From positions 29,953-93,952 of the forward strand of contig NZ_UTKY01000115.1 of NCBI RefSeq assembly GCF_900583165.1: a stretch of DNA of 64,000 bases. Reading direction: 5' to 3'. Under the pieces are notes generated by a model. The model was not told the origin of the DNA, searched no databases, and worked only from the letters and a program-made list of their open reading frames with translations. How positions within the stretch are numbered: position 1 is the stretch's first letter; each line of letters opens with the position of its first letter. Below are positions 25,644-34,413 of this stretch, piece after piece. The translations under genes and the position numbers were made by a program. This stretch comes from Pseudomonas viridiflava. Its GTDB lineage: Bacteria > Pseudomonadota > Gammaproteobacteria > Pseudomonadales > Pseudomonadaceae.

Positions 25644-26988
25644 AGGCCGTCAACTCCGTCAGTTGTTCAAGGGTGGAAGGCAGTGGCGAGGGCTCGCGTA
25701 AGTCCTGGCGCAGGAAGGCGTCGACCGCCTGGCGGCTCTGCACGGCTCTGTCGGTAAGCTCGTCGTTGCCGGCTTGGTATTCCCCCAGCTTGAGCATCAG
25801 CTCGATCTGCTGGTACGCCGACAACAGCCGCCGCAGCGCGGTACCCGCCTTGATGTGCGCGGGCTCGGCCACATTGCTCAGGATTCGCGAAAGGCTAGCG
25901 AGGACGTCCACGGCCGGGTAATGCCCGCGCTCGGCAAGTTTGCGCGACAGTACGATGTGACCGTCGAGCAGGGAGCGCACCTCATCGGCCACTGGGTCGC
26001 TCATGGAGTCTTGTTCGATCAGCACGGTGTAGATCGCCGTGATCACGCCGTCCTGGGTTAAGCCGGCGCGCTCCACCAGCCGCGGCAACAAGCTATAGAC
26101 CGACGGCGGCAAACCACCGCGCCCCAATGGTTCACCTGCAGCCAAGCCGATCTCACGCTGAGCCCGCGCAAAGCGGGTCAGAGAGTCGATCAATAACAAC
26201 ACCCGCTTGCCCTTCCGGCGAAACCCCTCGGCAAGGGCCGTAGCGGTGAACGCTGCGCGTGCCCGCTCCATGCTGGAGCGATCGGACGTGGCGCACACCA
26301 ATACCGCCTTGGCACGCAACGTGTCATCCAACTCATGATCAAGAAACTCACGCAATTCGCGCCCCCGCTCGCCAATCAGGCCGAACACGATGACGTCGCA
26401 CGCTACGTTGCGGGCGATCTCCGCCAGCAACGTGGTCTTGCCGCAACCGGCACCGGCAAACAGGCCGACACGCTGGCCTTCACCCAGGGTCAGTAAGCCA
26501 TCAATCGAGCGCACCCCGGTGGCCAGCGCCTGGTTGATACGCGGACGTTCGGTGGGCAGCGGCGCTTCACATAGCACGGGGGTTGCCTCCTGCGTATCCG
26601 CATCGACAAACGCGCCGGCCCCGTCACCCGCAATCGGTCGCCCAAAACCATCGAGCACCTGCCCCAGCAGGTCATCTCCCACACGCACGCGATGAGGCAC
26701 TCCCAGGCGCTCCACGCTGGCCCCCACCTGCACCCCTTCCAGGTTACCCAGAGCACTGAGCACGGCGTCCTGATGGTCGAAGCCAATAATCTCAGCCAGC
26801 ATGCTGTCACCGCCGGCTTTGTCCACCCTGCACAGGTCACCGATGCGCGCCTGGGGCAACCGGCATTGCAGCAACATGCCATTGACGCGCTGGATGCGAC
26901 CACGCACCGCGACCGGCGCAAACGTGGCCAGGTGACTGACCTGACGTTGCTGCCAGGCATTCAGACGGGACTGCAGGTCCTGGCTCAC
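25630..26988 (-). CDS. hrcN: HrcN, type III secretion ATPase (SctN)
   Basis: Hexameric ATPase that unfolds and releases substrates from chaperones. The 452-residue protein is of the F1-beta type. It has Walker A GAGCGKTT (about 179-186), Walker B VLLLIDS (in KRVLLLIDSLTRFARAQREI), and the family's PPSVYSLLPRLVERAG segment. It overlaps hrpQ by 4 bases and hrpO by 14. Confidence 0.97.
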   Translation of the reverse strand: MSQDLQSRLNAWQQRQVSHLATFAPVAVRGRIQRVNGMLLQCRLPQARIGDLCRVDKAGGDSMLAEIIGFDHQDAVLSALGNLEGVQVGASVERLGVPHRVRVGDDLLGQVLDGFGRPIAGDGAGAFVDADTQEATPVLCEAPLPTERPRINQALATGVRSIDGLLTLGEGQRVGLFAGAGCGKTTLLAEIARNVACDVIVFGLIGERGRELREFLDHELDDTLRAKAVLVCATSDRSSMERARAAFTATALAEGFRRKGKRVLLLIDSLTRFARAQREIGLAAGEPLGRGGLPPSVYSLLPRLVERAGLTQDGVITAIYTVLIEQDSMSDPVADEVRSLLDGHIVLSRKLAERGHYPAVDVLASLSRILSNVAEPAHIKAGTALRRLLSAYQQIELMLKLGEYQAGNDELTDRAVQSRQAVDAFLRQDLREPSPLPSTLEQLTELTAYVPF

Positions 26989-27878
26989 CAGCGCACCTCA
27001 TAGCGCTGCCGGCCATCGAAGACCAGCCGACCGTTATCGATGGAAACCAGGCGCAGCCCTTCCACCTCATCACCCAGAAACAGGCGTTGCCCGCCCTCCA
27101 GGACGACATGCCCATTCGCCCCACCGACGATCTGCACGATCTTGAACGGCGGCTGGCTGCTGGTTTCGCGCACCCGGCTCATGACCGGAACCGGGCTGTC
27201 GAACCGCTCGGTGAAACGGGCAAGCATGCGCGACAGCAATGCCATCTGCTCTTGAGAGACTTCACCAGTGAGTGAAACCTGCCCATTGACCACTTGCAAA
27301 GTCACCCGCTGCGCCAAGTCACGCTCGGTGAGCATCTTCAGCAATTGCTGACGCACTTCGGGGGCAGAGCCCAGCTCAATTTTTTTCAGGGTGGCCTGTA
27401 TTGATGAAGCCTGAGGCTGGCTGTCTTCAGCGTTCATCATGCCTACCGCCGTGACCAGGATCGCGATCAGCAGCAGCCCCCACATCCAAGACTTTTGTGT
27501 CGCTTTGGGCATTGTGCTCAACGAAAGCTTTTGCGGGGGCTCCTGGGAATCCTGCGGCAAAGCGGCTTCCGGTTCATCGGGCCACGGCTGATCGGCAAGG
27601 GACACGCTGAGTCGGATACCGCTGATGGAAAACGGCAAGTCCACCGCCAAGTCGGCAATCTGCGCTACCACTGTCCCGAAGGCGTCTTGCACCAACCCCG
27701 CTTCGGCCTGTACGCACCAACGGTCCTCGATCCGTCGCACCCATACGTGGCGTTGCGCAATGGCCGGATCGTGAAGCACCAGATCAGCGTCTGTGCTGGC
27801 GCCAATGCACCATTGCTCACCGAACAGCGGCAAAGCCGCACCCTGCTGCGAACCATTGAGCACGCGCAATTCAAACAT
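26985..27878 (-). CDS. hrpQ: HrpQ, type III inner-membrane ring protein (SctD)
   Basis: A 297-residue protein with an N-terminal FHA-like domain (ELRVLNGSQQGAALPLFGEQ). A single transmembrane helix lies near 129-147 (MWGLLLIAILVTAVGMM), followed by a periplasmic ring-building region. This is the YscD/PrgH/HrpQ layout, the second inner-membrane ring with HrcJ. A 48-base gap separates it from hrcV, the largest gap within this operon. Confidence 0.9.
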   Translation of the reverse strand: MFELRVLNGSQQGAALPLFGEQWCIGASTDADLVLHDPAIAQRHVWVRRIEDRWCVQAEAGLVQDAFGTVVAQIADLAVDLPFSISGIRLSVSLADQPWPDEPEAALPQDSQEPPQKLSLSTMPKATQKSWMWGLLLIAILVTAVGMMNAEDSQPQASSIQATLKKIELGSAPEVRQQLLKMLTERDLAQRVTLQVVNGQVSLTGEVSQEQMALLSRMLARFTERFDSPVPVMSRVRETSSQPPFKIVQIVGGANGHVVLEGGQRLFLGDEVEGLRLVSIDNGRLVFDGRQRYEVRW

Positions 27879-27926
27879 TGTCAGCCCTCACGGCTGCGCG
27901 CATCCAGCGGGCATGACGCCGTAGAT

Positions 27927-30020
27927 TCATGCCACCGCCTCGTGCAGTTGACCATCGCCGTCCAGATCAAAACGCCCCAGCACCTTCACCTTCGACGCAC
28001 TGCCCAGCTCGGCGAACGACAGCACCGGCACATGGTTGAATTCCTCTAACAGCAGCGTCCGCAGCGGGCTGCGCAGATCTTGCGCCACAAGCAGCACCCG
28101 CTTGCTTTTAGCGCGCAGTGGGAAGGCCTGTTTGAGCAAGCCGATGAGCACCGCGCTACTGTCGCTGTCGAGGGCGAAAAACACCCCGGTTTGTGTCTGA
28201 CGCAAGCCTTCGCGCAGGATGTTTTCGGTATGTGGCGATAGCAGCCAGGCATGTAGCCCGTCAGCTTCACTGTGCTGGTGAAAAATGTGCGCCTTGAGGG
28301 CTATCCGTGCATAGTCGGCCAGTGCCTCCGGCTCACGTTCGTGCTGGCCATACTCCACCAGCGACTCGACTATCAAGCGCACGGCACGCAACGGTACTCC
28401 CTCACTGGCCAGGCGTTGCAGCACAGCTGAAAACCTCGACAGCGGCATGATCCGCTGAACCTCCTGCACCAACTCAGGCTGGCTTGTCTCCAGCCAACTG
28501 AGGATCGACTTGCTTTCCTGTACCCCCAGAAACTGCGGGCCGCTGAGCATCATCGCGCGACTCATGCGCTCGAGAAGCAAGGCCTGCGCCGTGAAGCGCT
28601 CCAACCGCTCGTCATCAAGCAAGGGATGGGCTGGCGGCAACCACATCCAGTCCTCTTCTTCCCTTGAGACCTGGCCTCTTCTGCCCTCCTCCACTTCCTC
28701 AGCCAAGCCGGAATGCTCTACCGCTACCCAATCTCCGATTGTCGCCTTGAGGACCGGAATTTCATGCACGCAGAAGCGCAGCTCGTCGTACTCCAATGAA
28801 GGCAAGAACTCGATTTCAAAGCCCGGGAGTGTCAGGCCCAGGCTGGTCACCAACCCATTGCGGGTCTGGCGAATGCGCTGTATCAGTTCTGTGATGAAGC
28901 GACTGTCCTGCAAGTGAGAAGGAAGCTGCAACAGGTACGGTCGTGAAGGGTCGAACGCACGCAGGTCTTCATCACCATTGTCGTGCGCCGCAGTGGAGTC
29001 GGCGTCCGCTCCTTCCAGCGCGGCCTGTCGCTTTCGCTCCTGCGCCAGGTAGTACCCCAGAGAACCCGTGACCAGCGCAATGAGAATAAACACCACCGTC
29101 GGCATTCCGGGCAATGCGGCAAACGCCAGCATCCCCACCGACGCGATCATCCAGCTCTTGGGCTCGCTGGTCATTTGCCGGGCGATTTCAGCCCCCATGT
29201 TGGTCACGCCCCGGCGGGCGTCCGGTGCGACGCGGGTAATGATCATGCCAGCGGTCAGGGAGATCAGCAGGGCCGGGATCTGTGCGATCAAGCCATCACC
29301 GATGGTCAGTACCGAGTACAACGCCATGGAGTCGGCAGCGCTCATGCCGTGCTGAAACATGCCAGTGGTAAAGCCGCCCAGCAGGTTGATCACCACGATC
29401 ACCAAGCCGGCAATCGCATCGCCTTTGACGAATTTCATCGCACCATCCATGGCGCCGAACAATTGGCTTTCGCGGGATAACTGCTCGCGCTTGTCCCGTG
29501 CCTGCGCACCGTCGATCAAGCCGGCACGCAGATCGCTGTCGATGGACATCTGCTTGCCGGGCATTGCATCCAGGCTAAAACGCGCAGCCACTTCAGCGAC
29601 CCTTTCCGACCCCTTGGTGATCACCAGGAAGTTGACGATGGTAAGGATCAGAAAGATCACCAAGCCCACTGCCAGGTTGCCGCCCACCACGAAATTACCG
29701 AACGCCTCGACAATGTCTCCCGCGTCTTGCTCCAGCAGAATCAAACGCGTAGTGGCGATCGACAACGCGAGCCGAAACATGGTGGTCAGCAGCAAAATCG
29801 ATGGAAAGGATGAGAATGCCAATGGCCCAGGCAGATACAGCGCGAGCACAATCAACAGGCAGGAAATACAAATATTGAGCGCGATCAGGATATCCACCAG
29901 CCACGTCGGCAGCGGCACGATGAAGATAAACACAATCGCCATGACTACCACCGCGCCCAGCACTTCGGCACGTTGCGCCACCTTCAGCAGCACCCGGTTG
30001 ACGCTCGCCAACGCGGTCAA
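27927..30020 (-). CDS. hrcV: HrcV, type III export-gate protein (SctV)
   Basis: A 697-residue FlhA/HrcV protein. The N-terminal half has about eight transmembrane helices with conserved stretches (PSILLLTTMFRLALSIATTR; MPGKQMSIDSDLRAGLIDGA). The C-terminal half is a large soluble domain that forms the nonameric docking ring for chaperone-substrate complexes. It overlaps hrpJ by 4 bases. Confidence 0.97.
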   Translation of the reverse strand: MTALASVNRVLLKVAQRAEVLGAVVVMAIVFIFIVPLPTWLVDILIALNICISCLLIVLALYLPGPLAFSSFPSILLLTTMFRLALSIATTRLILLEQDAGDIVEAFGNFVVGGNLAVGLVIFLILTIVNFLVITKGSERVAEVAARFSLDAMPGKQMSIDSDLRAGLIDGAQARDKREQLSRESQLFGAMDGAMKFVKGDAIAGLVIVVINLLGGFTTGMFQHGMSAADSMALYSVLTIGDGLIAQIPALLISLTAGMIITRVAPDARRGVTNMGAEIARQMTSEPKSWMIASVGMLAFAALPGMPTVVFILIALVTGSLGYYLAQERKRQAALEGADADSTAAHDNGDEDLRAFDPSRPYLLQLPSHLQDSRFITELIQRIRQTRNGLVTSLGLTLPGFEIEFLPSLEYDELRFCVHEIPVLKATIGDWVAVEHSGLAEEVEEGRRGQVSREEEDWMWLPPAHPLLDDERLERFTAQALLLERMSRAMMLSGPQFLGVQESKSILSWLETSQPELVQEVQRIMPLSRFSAVLQRLASEGVPLRAVRLIVESLVEYGQHEREPEALADYARIALKAHIFHQHSEADGLHAWLLSPHTENILREGLRQTQTGVFFALDSDSSAVLIGLLKQAFPLRAKSKRVLLVAQDLRSPLRTLLLEEFNHVPVLSFAELGSASKVKVLGRFDLDGDGQLHEAVA

Positions 30021-31093
30021 GCCTTGGCCCTCGTCATCAGACCTGAGCGCGAGGGTAATTTCTCCTGCCGGGTGAGCTCATCCATCACCAGCAGAACGGT
30101 ATTCAAGCCGTCTTGACGCCCGCGTGAGTCACGCCACAACGCCAGCGGCAAGCTCTTGAGCATCGGGTAAATGCCATTGAGGCTAATCAACTGACTGGCG
30201 CACGATGGGCCAGTCAGGTCCCCCGCCAGCCGTTGAACTTCGGCAGATGCAATGACGCCGCCGGCATAGCCAAGCAAGCGCTGAAGCAGCACCACTGCGT
30301 CGTGTTCCACCTTCAGGCGTTGGATCAACTGCGCGCAATTGCTCAACGCGCCGCCCAACTCTGCGCAGCTTTGCAGCCCCACCAGCAACGTGCGCAATTT
30401 GGCAGAAGGAATTGATGAAGCCTGCGCTGCAATATCGTCGGCGAGGGCGCGGCGCATGACGTTGAGCCCGACCGCGAATTGCTCGCCGCCATAGACCCCC
30501 AACAGTGACTGCATCATGGTTGCCAGGGATTGGCGCAGTACCACAGTGGCGTAGTAAAGCGTGCGCACGGCCTGACGTTCTTGCGGGTCGTCAGTGGCGA
30601 CATGCAATGCCATCGCGATGTTAAGACCGGCCTGGATTTCCCGCTTGTAGCGCATTTCCAGTCTGGCCAGTGCATCGCGCGCCAGTGCAGCTTCGATCTT
30701 GCGCACCTCGGCTTCGGCCTGGGCCGTGATCTGGCGAAGTACCACATAGGTGCGTGCCGGATCATTGCCGGTGAGTTCCAGCAACTTGTCGACGCTGGGC
30801 TGTTGCAAGAGTTGCAGGCGCACGCGACGAGCGATCGACGCCAGACTCGCCTGGGCTGGGTGCCCCAATTGATCATATAGCTGCGACAGCTGCTCGACCG
30901 GGGTCACTCGAACGCCCATCGACCGCTGACCCAAGGCCTTGCTGTTCAGCGCCACTTCCTGACTGAAGAGGTTGGCAAGATCATCGCCAACTGGCGGCGC
31001 CGCTGTCGGTGTCTGGGCCCGCGCCGCACTGATGGCAGCCGGCTGATCCAGGCTATGAAGCGTATGCACATCGGGAGCGGATTCGACTTTCAT
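30017..31093 (-). CDS. hrpJ: HrpJ, type III gatekeeper (SctW)
   Basis: A 358-residue soluble helical protein of the HrpJ/YopN/InvE family that controls the order in which early and late substrates are secreted. Start choice: the open frame extends to 31231, but a hrp box lies at 31122-31150 on the same strand, so the promoter would be inside the longer gene. The ATG at 31093 (MKVESAPDVHTL) lies 28 bases downstream of the box and gives a length close to P. syringae HrpJ. It is the first gene of the eleven-gene operon ending in hrcU. Confidence 0.9.
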   Translation of the reverse strand: MKVESAPDVHTLHSLDQPAAISAARAQTPTAAPPVGDDLANLFSQEVALNSKALGQRSMGVRVTPVEQLSQLYDQLGHPAQASLASIARRVRLQLLQQPSVDKLLELTGNDPARTYVVLRQITAQAEAEVRKIEAALARDALARLEMRYKREIQAGLNIAMALHVATDDPQERQAVRTLYYATVVLRQSLATMMQSLLGVYGGEQFAVGLNVMRRALADDIAAQASSIPSAKLRTLLVGLQSCAELGGALSNCAQLIQRLKVEHDAVVLLQRLLGYAGGVIASAEVQRLAGDLTGPSCASQLISLNGIYPMLKSLPLALWRDSRGRQDGLNTVLLVMDELTRQEKLPSRSGLMTRAKA

Positions 31094-31121
31094 GGGCGGG
31101 CCGGTACAGGAAGTGTGAGCT

Positions 31122-31150
31122 TGTGTGGCAACACCCTCTGGTTCGGTTCC
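31122..31150 (-). promoter_or_regulatory. hrp box upstream of the hrpJ-hrcU operon
   Basis: Read on the minus strand: GGAACC (31150-31145), 16 bases, then CCACACA (31128-31122), an exact consensus match. It lies 28 bases before the hrpJ ATG. Confidence 0.94.
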
Positions 31151-31284
31151 ATGAATATCAGCATTGAGCTGCATTTTGAAAAGACTGGCACGGCCACAGA
31201 CGGCTTTGTGCAAACCGCTGCGCAAAAACACTCAATTTCAAGATATTTAACTATATAAATCAGGTAGTTATGTATTTTTTCCGC

Positions 31285-31301
31285 TTGGCACATCCAGTGC
31301 T
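31285..31301 (+). promoter_or_regulatory. Sigma-54 promoter of hrpL
   Basis: TTGGCACatccagTGCTA: the -24 GG (31287-31288) and the -12 GC (31299-31300) are separated by the required 10 bases. It lies 54 bases before the hrpL ATG. This fits the known chain HrpS plus sigma-54 to hrpL. Confidence 0.87.
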
Positions 31302-31354
31302 AAAGGGCTTTGCGTCGACACCATTTCGATCGCGTCTACCCTGAGGAAAAAATC

Positions 31355-31906
31355 ATGGATATCCCTATTGGTGCTTTAGCCCACCTTGTTGGCGGCTCGC
31401 CTCAATTCATGCTCCACCTGACGGACGACCATCAGAAAAAACTCCGACGGTTTATTCACAAGCGCGTCCTGAACCCTGAGGATGCCGACGACATCCTGCA
31501 ACTGACCTACCTGGAAGCCTGGCGCAACCGAGACCGTTTCAGCGGTCAGGCCACCCTCAGCACCTGGATGTGCGGTATTGCACAGAACCTTATTCGCAAC
31601 CATTTCCGGCGCCTGTATGCCAAACCGGTGCACTGCGAATTCGACGAGGCGTTGTGGCATGGTCAAGAGGAAAACAAAAATCTGGATTGGGAGTTCGAGA
31701 TCAACCGGCGCCTGGAAAAAACCCTGATTGCCATCAAGGACCTGCCGGTGGAAATGCGCAAAACCCTGTACGCATCCCTTGAGACCGACGGCAGCTACCA
31801 AGACACTGCCGACGCGCTGGACATCCCCATTGGCACCGTGCGTTCACGCCTATCGCGGGCCCGCGAACAACTGAAGCGTGTCACTCACAACCCGTTGCAT
31901 CCTTAA
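31355..31906 (+). CDS. hrpL: HrpL, ECF sigma factor of the type III regulon
   Basis: A 183-residue ECF sigma factor that directs RNA polymerase to hrp boxes. Region 2 is seen as EDADDILQLTYLEAW followed by a Trp-containing LSTWMCGIAQNLIRNHFRR. Region 4 helix-turn-helix is ADALDIPIGTVRSRLSRARE. The ATG at 31355 has a GAGG nine bases upstream, and the length equals P. syringae HrpL (184). It is divergent from hrpJ and preceded by a sigma-54 promoter. Confidence 0.95.
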   Translation: MDIPIGALAHLVGGSPQFMLHLTDDHQKKLRRFIHKRVLNPEDADDILQLTYLEAWRNRDRFSGQATLSTWMCGIAQNLIRNHFRRLYAKPVHCEFDEALWHGQEENKNLDWEFEINRRLEKTLIAIKDLPVEMRKTLYASLETDGSYQDTADALDIPIGTVRSRLSRAREQLKRVTHNPLHP

Positions 31907-32132
31907 GCCAGGCCAATAGGCCGTTGTTGGGCGGCAGGGATATCTGCCCAACTTACAAGCGCTGCAACCACCGTGCTCCCACCTCAGAACTTCCTCGCCG
32001 CAAAAAACCCACGTACACCCCGCCACTCGTCGCCGAATCGGCTGCTTTTTCTTAAACAGTTGAAAGCGTAGATAAAAATTCAAAATAAACGCTTGACGCA
32101 TTGCCGTTCTGAGCGAATAATGCGCGCCACTT
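31907..32132 (+). other. Spacer between hrpL and tRNA-Met
   Basis: A 226-base region forming the right border of the type III cluster. It holds the tRNA promoter at its end. I see no gene, integrase remnant, or copy of the tRNA 3' end in it. Confidence 0.6.
32093..32121 (+). promoter_or_regulatory. Sigma-70 promoter of tRNA-Met
   Basis: TTGACG (32093-32098), 17 bases, then AATAAT (32116-32121), 11 bases before the first base of the tRNA. A GC-rich stretch follows the -10, as in stringently controlled promoters. Confidence 0.8.
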
Positions 32133-32209
32133 GGCTACATAGCTCAGTTGGTTAGAGCATAGCATTCATAATGCTGGGGTCCGGGGTTCAAGTCCCTGTG
32201 TAGCCACCA
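32133..32209 (+). tRNA. tRNA-Met (elongator, anticodon CAT)
   Basis: Acceptor ggctaca (32133-32139) pairs with tgtagcc (32199-32205), with discriminator A and encoded CCA. The anticodon loop ttcataa gives CAT. The sequence is close to the E. coli elongator tRNA-Met (GGCTACGTAGCTCAG...), which separates it from initiator tRNA and from tRNA-Ile with a modified CAT anticodon. Confidence 0.95.
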
Positions 32210-32213
32210 AGTA

Positions 32214-32249
32214 CTAAAAACGGCTTACCGAAAGGTAGGCCGTTTTTTT
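32214..32249 (+). terminator. Terminator after tRNA-Met
   Basis: Stem of aaaacggc and tacc pairing with ggta and gccgtttt around a GAAA tetraloop, followed by a T run (32243-32249). Confidence 0.85.
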
Positions 32250-32363
32250 ATGCCTGCAGAAAAGTGTCGGCCACCCGTAGTGCTATCCGCAGGACACGAC
32301 TTACCTGTAAAAAGTACAGCCCAAGGACAACAGATCATTCTCACAATGAACGGAGTTCAGCGC

Positions 32364-34175
32364 GTGCTTTCGATTTCCCGCCGGCAACTGTCGGTGATTG
32401 CAGCAGCCCTCACCCTGGCGGCCTGTCATACCCCAATCAACGAACAACCACCGGCGCCCGAGCTGGGTTCGGGCTATCGCACCGACCTCACTGCCCGCCA
32501 CGCCGAACGCCATATGGCCGCCGCCGCCAACCCACTGGCGGCCGAAGCCGGGCGTGAAATGTTGCGCCAGGGTGGCTCGGCAATTGATGCGGCGATTGCG
32601 ATGCAGGCTGTGTTGACTTTGGTTGAGCCGCAGTCGTCCGGCATCGGCGGCGGCGCTTTTATCATGCTGTGGGACGGCAAAAATGTGCACGCCTACGACG
32701 GTCGCGAAACCGCACCGGCCGGGGCGACCGGAAGGTTGTTCCTGAAAGCGGACGGCACACCGATGGCCTTTCCCGAGGCGCAGATCGGTGGGCGCTCGGT
32801 GGGTACGCCGGGCGTGTTGCGGGCACTTGAGCTGGCCCACAAACAAACCGGGCACCTGCAATGGGCCAAGCTGTTTGAACCGGCGATTCGCTTGTCTGAA
32901 CAAGGCTTCGCGATTTCCCCGCGCTTGCATGCGCTGATCGCCGCTGACCGTTACATTGCTCAGTCTCCGGACATGGCGGCGTACTTTTTGAACGCCGATG
33001 GCACGCCCAAGGCCACCGGCACACGGTTGAAAAACCCGGCGCTGGCCGCTGTGTTCAAGCGCATCGCCAAAGAAGGACCCGACGCGCTTTACCACGGGCC
33101 AATTGCCGATGAGATTGCGCGCAAGGTTCAGGGCCATCGTAATCCAGGCAGCCTGTCCCAAGCCGACCTCAACGGCTACACCGCCAAGCAGCGCACGCCG
33201 CTGTGCACCGACTACAAACAATGGAAAGTCTGCGGTATGCCGCCACCGTCATCGGGCGGGATCGCCATTGCGCAGATCCTGGGCACGTTGCAGGCGCTGG
33301 AAGCCCGTGATCCGCAGCTCGCCATCGCAACGATGAAACCCCTGAAAAGTGTATCGCCGGCAGGCCAGGAGCCGACGCCCGAAGCCGTTCACCTGCTCGC
33401 CGAAGCGGGTCGCCTGGCCTTCGCCGACCGTGCGTTGTACGTGGCCGATGCCGACTTTGTACCGGTGCCGGTCGCCGGTCTCGTCGCCCCGGACTATCTC
33501 GCCCAGCGCGCAGCGCTGATTGGCGCGCGCAGCATGGGCATCGCCCAGCCGGGCACGCCTGCGGGGATCCAACTGGCCTACGCGCCAGACCGTTCACCGT
33601 TGCGCATCTCCACCTCGCAAGTGGTGGCCGTGGATGACCTGGGCGGCGCCGTGTCGATGACCACCACGGTGGAAGCCGCGTTCGGTGCCCATGTGATGGT
33701 CCAGGGCTTTTTGCTCAATAACCAGATGACCGACTTCTCATTTATCCCTGAAGAAAACGGCCATCCGGTAGCCAACCGCGTCGAGCCCGGCAAGCGCCCG
33801 CGCTCGGCCATGGCGCCGACACTGGTGTTTGACCGCAACAGCGGTGAACTGCTGGCCACCGTGGGCTCCCCCGGCGGGTCGCAAATCATCGAGTATGTGA
33901 GCAAATCCCTGGTGGCGATGCTCGACTGGAACCTCGACCCGCAAGCCGCCATCAGCCTGCCCAACTTCGGTAGCCGCAATGGTGCGACCGAGCTGGAGCG
34001 AGGGCTGTTCAGCCCGGCCTTGAAACAGGCGCTCAAGAACAAGGGCCATGCGCTGAGCGAGATCGATATGACCAGCGGCATCCAGGCCATCGTTCGCACG
34101 CGTGATGCCCAGGGCAAGGTGAGGCTGGAAGGTGGCGCAGACCCTCGGCGTGAGGGCGAAGCGGTCGGTGATTGA
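32364..34175 (+). CDS. ggt: Gamma-glutamyltransferase / glutathione hydrolase
   Basis: Cleaves the gamma-glutamyl bond of glutathione in the periplasm; made as a precursor that cuts itself. The protein is 603 residues from a GTG at 32364 that has GGAG eight bases upstream. An ATG at 32346 or 32250 is possible but lacks a Shine-Dalgarno. A lipoprotein-like signal (AALTLAACHTP) lies at the N-terminus. The self-cleavage threonine region STSQVVAVDDLGGAVSMTTT and the downstream GFLLNNQMTDFSF match the family, as does the C-terminal SPGGSQIIEYV. The gene has its own terminator upstream and no close partner. Confidence 0.92.
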   Translation: MLSISRRQLSVIAAALTLAACHTPINEQPPAPELGSGYRTDLTARHAERHMAAAANPLAAEAGREMLRQGGSAIDAAIAMQAVLTLVEPQSSGIGGGAFIMLWDGKNVHAYDGRETAPAGATGRLFLKADGTPMAFPEAQIGGRSVGTPGVLRALELAHKQTGHLQWAKLFEPAIRLSEQGFAISPRLHALIAADRYIAQSPDMAAYFLNADGTPKATGTRLKNPALAAVFKRIAKEGPDALYHGPIADEIARKVQGHRNPGSLSQADLNGYTAKQRTPLCTDYKQWKVCGMPPPSSGGIAIAQILGTLQALEARDPQLAIATMKPLKSVSPAGQEPTPEAVHLLAEAGRLAFADRALYVADADFVPVPVAGLVAPDYLAQRAALIGARSMGIAQPGTPAGIQLAYAPDRSPLRISTSQVVAVDDLGGAVSMTTTVEAAFGAHVMVQGFLLNNQMTDFSFIPEENGHPVANRVEPGKRPRSAMAPTLVFDRNSGELLATVGSPGGSQIIEYVSKSLVAMLDWNLDPQAAISLPNFGSRNGATELERGLFSPALKQALKNKGHALSEIDMTSGIQAIVRTRDAQGKVRLEGGADPRREGEAVGD

Positions 34176-34388
34176 CCCCATAGCTATCGCCGAGGGACAC
34201 CTAACCCGCAGGAGCCGAAGACGCTGCTGTATTCGTGAATAGCTAGTACACACTAGTAAGAGCGAGCCTACAGACCGCCTTTTCAAGACCGATGGAAGCA
34301 ACGTGCCACGTCATTTCTTGCGATAAAAAGCGCCTTGAACAACGCCTTCTATGCTGCGATTTTCTGGCCCGCTCTTTCTTGCCAGAGG

Positions 34389-34405
34389 CTACGTCAAAGA
34401 CGTAG
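34389..34405. promoter_or_regulatory. Perfect palindrome before the toxin gene, possible HigA operator
   Basis: CTACGTC-aaa-GACGTAG, 7-bp arms, eight bases before the proposed GTG of the toxin. Type II antitoxins with a helix-turn-helix usually bind such a site to repress their own operon. A second weaker palindrome, CTAGT-acac-ACTAG, lies at 34243-34256. Confidence 0.45.
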
Positions 34406-34413
34406 AATTTCGT

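Noticed and set aside
31094..31231. Extended N-terminus of hrpJ from an in-frame ATG at 31231
   Set aside because: A perfect hrp box for this operon lies inside the extension, so it would be upstream of the transcript start.
32133..32209. tRNA-Met as a classical island attachment site
   Set aside because: The cluster lies on the 5' side of the tRNA. I found no integrase and no copy of the tRNA 3' end at the left border, so site-specific integration is not supported.
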